A stretch of 11,896 bases of DNA from Trichodesmium sp. jk18x7bins.61 (GTDB lineage Bacteria; Cyanobacteriota; Cyanobacteriia; Cyanobacteriales; Microcoleaceae), in NCBI GenBank assembly GCA_022822685.1, contig JAJEAQ010000584.1, positions 1-11,896 of the forward strand, read 5' to 3'. Below the pieces are notes generated by a model. That model saw nothing but the letters and a program-made list of their open reading frames with translations, had not been told where the DNA came from and did not search any database. Numbering within the stretch: the stretch's first letter is position 1; every line of letters begins with the position of its first letter. Shown here in pieces: positions 5,778 through 11,896 of the stretch. Made by a program: the position numbers and the translations under genes.

Positions 5778-7582
5778 AGATTTATTGCTTTTACTATTGA
5801 GAGGATGATTCTTAGAGATTGTTTGTAAAACTGAGATTAAATTATTGCGTAGGCAGGGCCATTGGGTCGATATCTCCTTGTAATACCCCGCCCTGAAGGT
5901 AAACCCCGCCCTGAAGGGCGGGGTTTAAATAAAGAATTTCAGTTGTCCGCCACCGGCCACCAGAATTCAACATTTTAGCTATCTTAATATTTGCTTTACA
6001 AACAGTCTCTTATACCAAGGACAAAACTCTGTAGCAATATTTTAGAGCTGATTTATAAAGTAAATGTTCAGAAGCTGAGTACTTAGTAATACAATGGTTT
6101 GAATAAACTTAGAGCGCTAGAGCCTAAAATTTTTAAAGTTCTGTTAGATCATGGTTTGAGTTCAGCCAAATTATTTGTATATTTACTATTGAGTTATGAT
6201 TTGATGTCTGATTAGTTTGTTGGGTACTTCTTACAGACTCAAGATATACAATTAATTTGGCTGAGGTACTTAATATTTTTTCTCCTTGAAAGCAAAGAAA
6301 AGATAGGGGAAACAAATCAAGATTATAGCTAATGGCTTCTTAATGTTCATTGCTATATTATCCTTGGTATCTGCTTGAAACGATAGGAAACAAAAACAAC
6401 TAAATTACAATACTGATATTACTCCCACTAGGTAGAAAAATGAGTCTGATAAAATCAGGTAGTTCTTGAGTTATAGCTAGCAAGTAAGCCTACTAGCTGT
6501 ATTATTCATAATTAAGCTGATAAAAAATCATCAGGGAGAAATTGTTATCTGGTAATTTAAGTCTAGGAAAAAATAAAATTTTGGTTAAAACTAAAATGAA
6601 AATTCTCAACTAGAGTGAGGTAAGGCTTCCATTTTACCAGCATTGGTTTGAACTAAATTATTAGCTCAACAAACTGAGAAATTTTATAGCAAAAGACAAA
6701 AGTAGAATCTAGGCTAATACTGAGGTACGAGAATTGGATAATTTTCTGAGAAAACCTTTAATTGGGATAACTTTCCGGAATTACTCAGCAAAATCTAGGA
6801 TGTATTGTAGTTATGTAGAAATAATAGTCTGTCTACTTAATTTTGGAGTTTTGTTGAAAAAGGCAGAGGGCAGCAGGGAAAATTGGATGGGGATACCTGC
6901 GTCAGTCGCTCTGCGTCTGCAACCCCCAACCAATTATATACACTCTATAGATGCTGGTTTCTTAAACCCATCAAGCCAAGAAGCAAGAAGTTTTAACTTT
7001 GTATGCAAGAAGGAGTCAGGAGATACTAAGACTGCGGCATGGATTTATACTCTTTCCCAGAAGTAAGCTACATCCGCCAGTCGTACAGAAAGAGCAAAAT
7101 GAATTCTTTATTGAGCACTGAGCTTTCAGCTTACCCTGCCCTATAACCTCCGCTCGCTGAAGCAGAATATATGAGAGTCTCGCTCACACACTCGCTCAAG
7201 ATGCTCCCACTACTCAAAAATTGCATCTTGACAGCTCAATAGACAGTAAATTCCCACTGAATAATTATCAGTTGAATTTATGCTACATCAAACTATTAGA
7301 TTATTAGTTAACAAAGCCAGAAATTATTAACTATAAAGAAGAATACATAAGGATAATAAAGCTGCTTGAGCTACCTATTCTTTCATTGAAATCAAAAAAA
7401 TGCCAGAGTAAAAAAGGCCCAGAAATTATGATCTGAGAATAAATAGCTCCAACCAAAACTATCAAGGAAAAAACAACTAGGGAAACTATTAGTTGCCAGA
7501 ACTTGAGATGGCAATAAATCAAGACTTCTGATAGCAGAACAGCTACTCTAATCAGTAAACCTACCTATCACAAAGAAATTCT
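5778..7582. other. 1.8-kb spacer upstream of the phosphatase gene
   Basis: Apart from the palindrome at 5885-5926, no confident gene or RNA is visible. A plus frame at 6734-7066 opens with TTG and encodes 110 residues with no recognised domain; its middle (PASVALRLQPPTNYIHSIDA) looks like a translated repeat and not a protein core. A minus frame at 7331-7522 also opens with TTG and is hydrophobic over its first 35 residues. A minus frame at 6133-6315 is unremarkable. An 8-bp direct repeat CTCGCTCA occurs twice near 7173-7192. The stretch is AT-rich and may include a long leader or small RNA, but I see no supporting motif. Confidence 0.5.
5885..5926. terminator. GC-rich palindrome with a duplicated left arm (terminator or IS end)
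   Basis: AAACCCCGCCC (5901-5911) and GGGCGGGGTTT (5916-5926) form a perfect 11-bp stem with a TGAA loop, 124 bp after the ftsY stop. The 15-mer ACCCCGCCCTGAAGG occurs twice, at 5885-5899 and 5903-5917. The right arm could therefore pair with either copy. The stem could end ftsY transcription, although the T-run after it is short (TTTAAAT). Similar CCCCGCCC palindromes also mark the ends of IS200/IS605-type elements and derived miniature elements in cyanobacteria. No tnpB is adjacent here. The stem is directly seen; its role is inferred. Confidence 0.6.
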
Positions 7583-9025
7583 ATGAATGTAGTGCCTGTG
7601 TACCGAAACTCTCCTGAACCCACTGACGATACTGCCAATGGAACGTCCTCAGAAATAACACCAGTATATGCTCTGAAAGAAATGGTGGCCCGTTTACATC
7701 GAGAACAGCAAAATGTTAATGATTTGTTAAGTTCTCTGAGTTTTGCCTTGCGTAGCTTCAATAATCTAAATCAGTTTCTGGAATTAATTCCACTCATGGG
7801 CTGTCGAGTCACGGATGCTGATGGTGCGGCACTGGTATTATTTAAGCCTGATGGTAAAGTTAGATTTCAGCAACTACACTGTCAAGAAGGCCGTCAATGT
7901 CAAGATATTCGACAAGTGCTCGAAATAGCAACTAGTCAGCTAATTACAGAAACAACCTTGCCCACCGAACTACAGGGAACCTCGATTCAAGCTGCTAGTT
8001 TGGACTACCAAGTTAGCAACTATCTGGGCAATGATGTTCAGTTATTTGGGACATCAATCCTGGTGAAAAATTCTGAACGAGGTCGTCTATATGTATTTAA
8101 TCATGACCCAGAATATGCTTGGACGCCAGCGAGACAAAAATTAATTCGCTTAGTAGCAGATCAAACAGCAGTAGCGATCGCCAATGATGAACTAGCTACC
8201 TCCTTACGAGAAAAAGAACGTTTGGATCGAGAGCTGGAAATCGGAGCAGAAATTCAACTACGATTATTACCTCCAGAGTGTCCGAAAATTCCTGGCATTG
8301 CTTTAGCAGCTTGCTGTCAAACAGCAAATAGGGTAGGAGGAGACTATTATGATTTTATCCCCTCCAACTATGACCAGTTAAACTCTAAGAACAAGAAACA
8401 GCAGCCCTGTCGCTGGAGTATTGTGATTGGAGATGTTATGGGCAAAGGGGTACCTGCTGGTTTAATTATGACCATGACTAGAGGAATGTTGAGAGCAGAA
8501 GTATTAAACTGCCACTCACCAGCCAGAGTGCTAGGACATTTGAATCAAGTCATGTATGCTGATCTAGAAAGTTCCCATAGGTTCGTGACTTTGTTTTATT
8601 CAGAGTACGATCCAGAAAGTCATATTTTGTCATATAGCAATGCAGCTCACCATCCTCCGATGTTGTGGCAAGCTGCTAGTAACTCGATTGTGCAGTTGGA
8701 TACTGTGGGAATGTTAATAGGTTTAGAAGTAGAACCCAAATATAATGAGGCACAGGTGCAACTTAATCCTGGAGATACCATAATTTATTATACAGATGGG
8801 TTTACAGATGCCGCTAATAAGCAAGGCGATCGTTACGATGATCTTAAATTAAGCGCAGCTTTTAAATTGGCCTGTCAAAATTATCAACAACCACAAGAAA
8901 TACTAAATTATCTGTTTGATCAAGTAAAACAATTTGTTGGTGAGGGAAACTACGATCTAGATGATATGACTCTAGTTGTGATGAAAGTAAAATCTTCTAC
9001 AGGAGAAGAGATAGATGATTGTTAA
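7583..9025 (+). CDS. rsbU: GAF domain-SpoIIE (RsbU-type, PP2C) serine phosphatase
   Basis: This 480-residue protein belongs to the PPM/SpoIIE family, which dephosphorylates anti-sigma factor antagonists to control sigma factor availability. Residues about 50-205 form a GAF-type sensor (from LLSSLSFALRSFNNLNQFLE to LIRLVADQTAVAIANDEL). A linker helix with the RsbU motif RELEIGAEIQLRLLPP follows. The catalytic domain, about 240-470, has GGDYYDF with D254, VIGDVMGKG with D284, NAAHHPP, YYTDGFTDA with D405, and DDMTLVV with D460/D461. The metal-binding aspartates are therefore in place and activity is expected. There is no membrane segment, so it should be cytoplasmic. The ATG at 7583 has no strong Shine-Dalgarno sequence. 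A HIP1 site lies at 8174-8181. No anti-sigma factor or STAS antagonist gene is nearby, so the substrate and sensed signal are unknown. The symbol follows cyanobacterial usage and does not imply a Bacillus-like stressosome. Confidence 0.94.
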   Translation: MNVVPVYRNSPEPTDDTANGTSSEITPVYALKEMVARLHREQQNVNDLLSSLSFALRSFNNLNQFLELIPLMGCRVTDADGAALVLFKPDGKVRFQQLHCQEGRQCQDIRQVLEIATSQLITETTLPTELQGTSIQAASLDYQVSNYLGNDVQLFGTSILVKNSERGRLYVFNHDPEYAWTPARQKLIRLVADQTAVAIANDELATSLREKERLDRELEIGAEIQLRLLPPECPKIPGIALAACCQTANRVGGDYYDFIPSNYDQLNSKNKKQQPCRWSIVIGDVMGKGVPAGLIMTMTRGMLRAEVLNCHSPARVLGHLNQVMYADLESSHRFVTLFYSEYDPESHILSYSNAAHHPPMLWQAASNSIVQLDTVGMLIGLEVEPKYNEAQVQLNPGDTIIYYTDGFTDAANKQGDRYDDLKLSAAFKLACQNYQQPQEILNYLFDQVKQFVGEGNYDLDDMTLVVMKVKSSTGEEIDDC

Positions 9026-9095
9026 TGTAATTTCGACAACCAGATGGGGTTTGAATCTGATTACGAATGACCGTAATGTTTGAGATTTATTCGGA

Positions 9096-9257
9096 TTGAA
9101 AGTATTGTATAGTTGGCAACTTTTTGCTCAACAAGTTGATATAGATTTATGGGCTGATGTGCAAACAGCTTGAAACAATTTTGTAGATCGTGGCCTAGTA
9201 TGGGCATTATTAGTTGGTCTTGTAATTGGTTGGATGGTTAAAAGTATATTGCCATAA
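9096..9257 (+). pseudogene. Small one-helix membrane protein interrupted by TGA
   Basis: One reading frame between the phosphatase gene and argH runs from a TTG at 9096 (or 9105) through SWQLFAQQVDIDLWADVQTA. It meets TGA at 9171-9173, then continues with NNFVDRGLVWALLVGL and VIGWMVKSILP to TAA at 9255. The part after the TGA forms one clear transmembrane segment. It resembles short cyanobacterial membrane proteins that I recall with an (A)W-NNFVDRG-(L/M)VWALLVGLVIG core. In those the residue at the interrupted position is Trp, so TGG to TGA is a single-base change. No ATG start lies in frame, although an ATG at 9076 opens a short different frame. Most likely this is a recent pseudogene; a sequencing error or readthrough is possible. 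Function is unknown. Confidence 0.55.
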
Positions 9258-9307
9258 TGATTGACTATTTAGATGATTAGCGAGTTAAACAGAAAAAAAG
9301 CTGCAAA

Positions 9308-10699
9308 ATGAAGAAGCAAGAGCAACAAACTTGGAGCCAAAGATTTGAAAAGGCGCTGCATCCTACTATAGCTAAGTTTAATGCCAGTATTAACTTTGAT
9401 ATTGAATTGATTGAGCATGATATTAATGGTTCAATAGCTCATGCAAAAATGTTGGCTAAAACTGGTATTATTTCAGCAGATGAAGGTGAAAAGTTAGTCA
9501 TGGGTTTAGAGCAAATTCGTCAAGAAGATCGAGAAGGTAAGTTTCATCTAAGTCTGGATGCTGAAGATGTTCACTTTGCTGTTGAAAAAAGACTGACAGA
9601 AATTACTGGGGATGTTGGTAAAAGACTACATACAGCTAGGTCTAGAAATGATCAAGTGGGAACTGATACTAGGCTTTATTTGCGAGAACAAATTGAACAA
9701 ATTCGGATTTTATTGAGAAATTTTCAATCATGTTTATTGGAGTTGGCTGAGTCTAATATAGAAACTTTAATTCCTGGTTATACTCATCTACAAAGAGCTC
9801 AACCTTTGAGTTTGGCTCATCATCTTTTGGCTTATTTTCATAAAGCACAGAGAGACTGGGAACGTTTGGGAGATGTTTATCAGCGGGTGAATATTTCTCC
9901 TCTTGGTTGTGGGGCTCTAGCAGGTACAACTTTTCCTATTGATAGACATTACACTGCTGAATTATTAAAGTTTGAAAAGCCTTATGCTAATAGTTTAGAT
10001 GGAGTCAGTGACCGAGATTTTGCGATTGAATTTCTCTGCGGGGCTAGCATTATTATGGTGCATTTAAGTCGTTTAGCAGAGGAAATAATTTTATGGTCTT
10101 CTGAAGAATTTAGGTTTGTGACTTTAACTGATAGTTGCGCTACAGGTTCTAGTATTATGCCTCAAAAGAAAAATCCTGATGTGCCAGAGTTAGTTAGGGG
10201 AAAAACGGGTCGAGTTTTTGGTCATTTACAAGGTATGTTAGTGGTAATGAAGGGTTTACCATTGGCGTATAATAAGGATTTGCAAGAGGATAAGGAAGGT
10301 TTATTTGATACTGTCAAAACAGTGAAAAGTTGTTTAGAGGCAATGACTATTCTGCTTCAGGAAGGTTTAGAGTTTAATAGCGATCGCCTCACAGAAGCAG
10401 TATTGGCAGATTTTTCTAATGCGACAGATGTAGCTGATTATTTAGCAGCTCGTGGTGTACCTTTCCGAGAAGCTTATAACCTGGTAGGTAAGGTGGTCAA
10501 AACTTGTATTTCTGGAGGCAAATTACTCAAAGATTTAACTTTAGAAGAATGGCAAGAATTACATCCTATGTTTGAAGCAGATATTTATGAAGCGATCGCT
10601 CCCTATCAAGTTGTATCTGCACGCAATAGTTATGGTGGCACAGGTTTTGAACAGGTTAAAACAGAGATTTCTTTAGCCAAGCAGAAACTTCTTGTTTAA
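9308..10699 (+). CDS. argH: Argininosuccinate lyase ArgH
   Basis: ArgH cleaves argininosuccinate to arginine and fumarate, the last step of arginine synthesis. It belongs to the fumarase/aspartase superfamily and acts as a cytoplasmic homotetramer. The 463-residue length is normal. Conserved regions are intact: TARSRNDQVGTD (109-120), PGYTHLQRAQP with T159 and H160, and the signature loop GSSIMPQKKNPDVPE (280-294) with the catalytic serine at S281/S282 and the K/N residues after it. The N-terminus (QTWSQRFEKALHPTIAKFNASI) fits cyanobacterial ArgH and supports the ATG at 9308. No strong Shine-Dalgarno sequence is seen. Two HIP1 sites lie at 10380-10387 and 10592-10599. No other arg gene is nearby, as is usual for the scattered arginine genes of cyanobacteria. 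Confidence 0.97.
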   Translation: MKKQEQQTWSQRFEKALHPTIAKFNASINFDIELIEHDINGSIAHAKMLAKTGIISADEGEKLVMGLEQIRQEDREGKFHLSLDAEDVHFAVEKRLTEITGDVGKRLHTARSRNDQVGTDTRLYLREQIEQIRILLRNFQSCLLELAESNIETLIPGYTHLQRAQPLSLAHHLLAYFHKAQRDWERLGDVYQRVNISPLGCGALAGTTFPIDRHYTAELLKFEKPYANSLDGVSDRDFAIEFLCGASIIMVHLSRLAEEIILWSSEEFRFVTLTDSCATGSSIMPQKKNPDVPELVRGKTGRVFGHLQGMLVVMKGLPLAYNKDLQEDKEGLFDTVKTVKSCLEAMTILLQEGLEFNSDRLTEAVLADFSNATDVADYLAARGVPFREAYNLVGKVVKTCISGGKLLKDLTLEEWQELHPMFEADIYEAIAPYQVVSARNSYGGTGFEQVKTEISLAKQKLLV

Positions 10700-10720
10700 C
10701 TTGCCTGGCGGGAAGATAAG

Positions 10721-10742
10721 CGCTCCTCCTACCGGGAGAGCG
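10721..10742. terminator. Hairpin just after argH
   Basis: CGCTCCTCC and GGGAGAGCG pair over 9 positions with one C/A mismatch and a TACC loop, 21 nt after the argH stop. The position suits a transcript end, but no T-run follows (TCGGGATGAG), so it would be an atypical terminator. Alternatively it is part of the GC-richer repeat-like block spanning about 10701-10760. Confidence 0.4.
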
Positions 10743-10785
10743 TCGGGATGAGAGCCAGCGTTATGTTTTCGGACACACACTTAAC

Positions 10786-10827
10786 AATTGACAATTATTA
10801 ATTGACAATTATTAATTGACAATTATT
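10786..10827. repeat. 14-bp tandem repeat, three perfect copies
   Basis: AATTGACAATTATT occurs three times head-to-tail at 10786-10799, 10800-10813 and 10814-10827. Each copy carries the -35-like hexamer TTGACA and the inverted motif AATTGACAATT. No well-spaced -10 element was found, so a promoter role is unproven. Such short tandem repeats are common in cyanobacterial spacers. Confidence 0.85.
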
Positions 10828-10883
10828 TATTATTGATTCTGAAAATAAGAGGATTGACCAAAAGGAAAATATAAATGATTTTT

Positions 10884-10899
10884 TCTCCTGAACAGGAGA
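10884..10899. repeat. Perfect hairpin TCTCCTG-AA-CAGGAGA
   Basis: A 7-bp perfect inverted repeat with a 2-nt centre lies just left of the first transposase remnant. On the plus strand a T-run comes before the stem; on the minus strand A residues come after it. Neither order makes a Rho-independent terminator. It may belong to the outer end of the IS5-type element, but no matching partner end is present in the window. Confidence 0.5.
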
Positions 10900-10927
10900 G
10901 ACTTTAAACCCTAGAGTCTGTCATCAA

Positions 10928-11176
10928 TTAACATGTTGACAAAATAGCCATTCTATGAATATGGGAGATGATGATAGCGCGTGCCAACAAAATGACTGAC
11001 GCTACTAAATAAACCCCTCCCAGAAAGTTAACCGAACGCTTGTCGTACCTAGTAGTGATCGCCCGATATTGTTTAAGTTTGGGGAAAAAATTTTCAATCA
11101 GATGACGTGCTTTGTATAACACGTCATCGTAATGACGGGCTTCTTTCCGGTTTTTCTTAGGCGGAATAACTACTTC
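10928..11176 (-). pseudogene. IS5-family transposase, C-terminal fragment
   Basis: IS5-type transposases are DDE enzymes that cut and join element ends. On the minus strand the frame reads EVVIPPKKNRKEARHYDDV, then LYKARHLIENFFPKLKQYRA and ITTRYDKRSVNFLGGVYLVA. This is the C-terminal end of the family, including the Y-(2)-R-(3)-E-(6)-K signature (Y..R...E......K in YKARHLIENFFPKLK) with the catalytic Glu kept. Everything upstream, including the first two catalytic Asp residues, is absent: the frame runs into an IS1182-like terminal repeat at 11177. The last 15 or so residues after LLARA do not look family-like, so the end may be readthrough into the IS tail. It is non-functional as it stands. 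Confidence 0.85.
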
Positions 11177-11193
11177 GGGTTTGCTGAAAAAGT
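11177..11193 (+). repeat. Likely terminal inverted repeat of the IS1182-type element
   Basis: GGGTTTGCTGAAAAAGT matches the style of IS1182/IS5-type terminal repeats (GG(G/C)TTGCTGAAAAAGT). It lies downstream of the IS1182-type transposase relic, exactly where the IS5-type homology stops. It is therefore the probable junction of an insertion into the IS5-type transposase gene. The partner repeat is not in the window. Confidence 0.55.
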
Positions 11194-11277
11194 AAGGAAA
11201 GAGTTGATTAGTTACTCAAGGAAACGCCAGAGATAATCTTTTATTATTTGAAATCGCCCCATGATAATTTATACTGA

Positions 11278-11649
11278 TTAATTCCCAGTCAAAGTAATTT
11301 TTTGGGCAAAAAAGCATAAAAAAAGACAAAAAACTTGCTTTAACAAGGTTGAAAGGTTGATTACTAAAAAAGTAATAGCAATAGCAGTTTCAGCAGTCTT
11401 AGAAAGTTTAGGCATTACCCTATCTAGGCTAAATCTTCTTTTTCCTTGTCCAAATTTTCCGGCAATTGAGTTACGAACTTTTTCATCCAACAGAGCTGGT
11501 TTTTTTTGTTCTTGACTTACATTTGCTGGTGGTCTTCCTAGTGGTGGACCACTGATTTTCATCCCCTTTTCTTTACAGAATTTTCGATTTTCTCTTGTGG
11601 GATAAATTCTCTCAACCTGAACTGATTCAGGAGCATAACCAGTCGGATT
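11278..11649 (-). pseudogene. IS1182-type DDE transposase, C-terminal fragment with altered catalytic site
   Basis: The minus frame opens after a TAA (11650-11652) and reads YAPESVQVERIYPTRENRKF, then CKEKGMKISGPPLGRPP, then DEKVRNSIAGKFGQGKRRFS and LDRVMPKLSKTAETAIAITF, ending near LTGN. This is the C-terminal third of an IS5/IS1182-type DDE transposase. The R-(3)-E-(6)-K signature is recognisable, but the Glu position is Ala (RNSIAGKFGQGK, codon 11461-11463). The enzyme would be inactive even if complete. Upstream sequence is replaced at about 11650 by what looks like the right end of an IS200/IS605-type element. The first in-frame ATG, at KGMKISGP, is internal and does not mark a real gene start. 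Confidence 0.85.
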
Positions 11650-11670
11650 TTACATACTCACTCCGTGGCG

Positions 11671-11896
11671 CTAACGCGACAACGCGGGATTCTGGGCACT
11701 TCTACATTCATGTAGGGAAGCTAAACTCACCCACTTAACAGCATAATAAATCAATCCTAGCTCAATACAAGCATAAATTGTTCTCGGTAGGCTGTATCTC
11801 TACATCCTCTATAGGCACTATTTCATCTTCTATATTGAAACAGATATACCACCCATCTGCTTCACATATAACTGTGAGGTGTCTATCCCTTGAAAC
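11671..11896 (-). pseudogene. tnpB: Frameshifted, internally deleted TnpB fragment (cut by window edge)
   Basis: From the right edge the minus strand encodes CEADGWYICFNIEDEIVPIE and DVEIQPTENN in one frame (11896-11762). It continues in another frame (11769-11671) as CIELGLIYYAV and then KWVSLASLHECRSAQNPALS. EADGWYICF followed by QPTENN and a GIDLGLIYYAV-like motif is the region of cyanobacterial TnpB that leads into RuvC motif I. Here an indel breaks the frame and the motif reads CIELG, so the catalytic Asp is replaced by Glu. The C-terminal tail follows almost at once, which suggests that the RuvC-II, zinc-finger and RuvC-III portion is deleted. The DNA from about 11700 to 11650 (ending GAGTATGTAAAA on the minus strand) is a plausible element right end. 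Confidence 0.72.

Noticed and set aside
6734..7066. 110-codon plus-strand frame
   Set aside because: TTG start, no ribosome site and no domain. I suspected a TnpB tail from its middle part but could not match any motif firmly.
7331..7522. 63-codon hydrophobic minus-strand frame, possible small membrane protein
   Set aside because: TTG start, AT-rich DNA that gives hydrophobic codons by chance, and no promoter or ribosome site.
9041..9060. Inverted repeat CAGAT...ATCTG after the phosphatase gene as a terminator
   Set aside because: A 5-bp AT-rich stem with no T-run after it; too weak to call.
1..11896. CRISPR array, diversity-generating retroelement or defence island
   Set aside because: No regularly spaced repeats of 25-40 bp, no reverse transcriptase, and no nuclease or toxin genes apart from TnpB relics.

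Overview
The window comes from a cyanobacterium, most likely a filamentous marine form of the Trichodesmium/Okeania type (inferred, not proven). The evidence is threefold. The proteins carry cyanobacterial versions of DnaG, NusB, FtsY, a GAF-SpoIIE phosphatase and ArgH. Five GCGATCGC (HIP1) octamers occur, all inside genes. The DNA is AT-rich and gene-poor: the intact or edge-truncated genes cover about 6.15 kb of 11.9 kb (about 52%), and the spacers hold decayed mobile elements.

Layout. (1) 1-400, minus: 5' end of dnaG (primase), running off the left edge. (2) 401-1595: long AT-rich spacer with a degenerate TnpB N-terminal fragment (1170-1355, minus), short tandem repeats and one copy of a possible dispersed repeat. 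(3) 1596-2264, plus: DUF502 membrane protein with a GTG start. (4) 2265-3238: spacer whose right third holds, on the minus strand, a compact group II intron-like RNA with a textbook 34-nt domain V. Its GTGCGAC 5' end lies only 38 bp before nusB. (5) 3239-5777, plus: nusB then ftsY. (6) 5778-7582: 1.8 kb spacer with a strong GC-rich palindrome whose left arm is duplicated. (7) 7583-9025, plus: GAF-SpoIIE (RsbU-type) phosphatase. (8) 9096-9257, plus: a short one-helix membrane protein frame interrupted by an in-frame TGA. (9) 9308-10699, plus: argH. (10) 10700-11896: repeats, then a heap of dead insertion sequences on the minus strand (IS5-type transposase C-terminus, IS1182-type transposase C-terminus with its catalytic Glu replaced, and a frameshifted TnpB fragment with an altered RuvC motif).

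The intact genes are housekeeping: replication priming, antitermination, SRP-dependent membrane targeting, a regulatory phosphatase and arginine synthesis. Spacing of roughly 280 bp to 1.8 kb argues against a tight operon. The most notable signals are the shortened group II intron-like RNA antisense to the nusB upstream region, the stop-interrupted small membrane protein before argH, and the layered IS graveyard on the right. I saw no CRISPR array, tRNA, rRNA or defence system.
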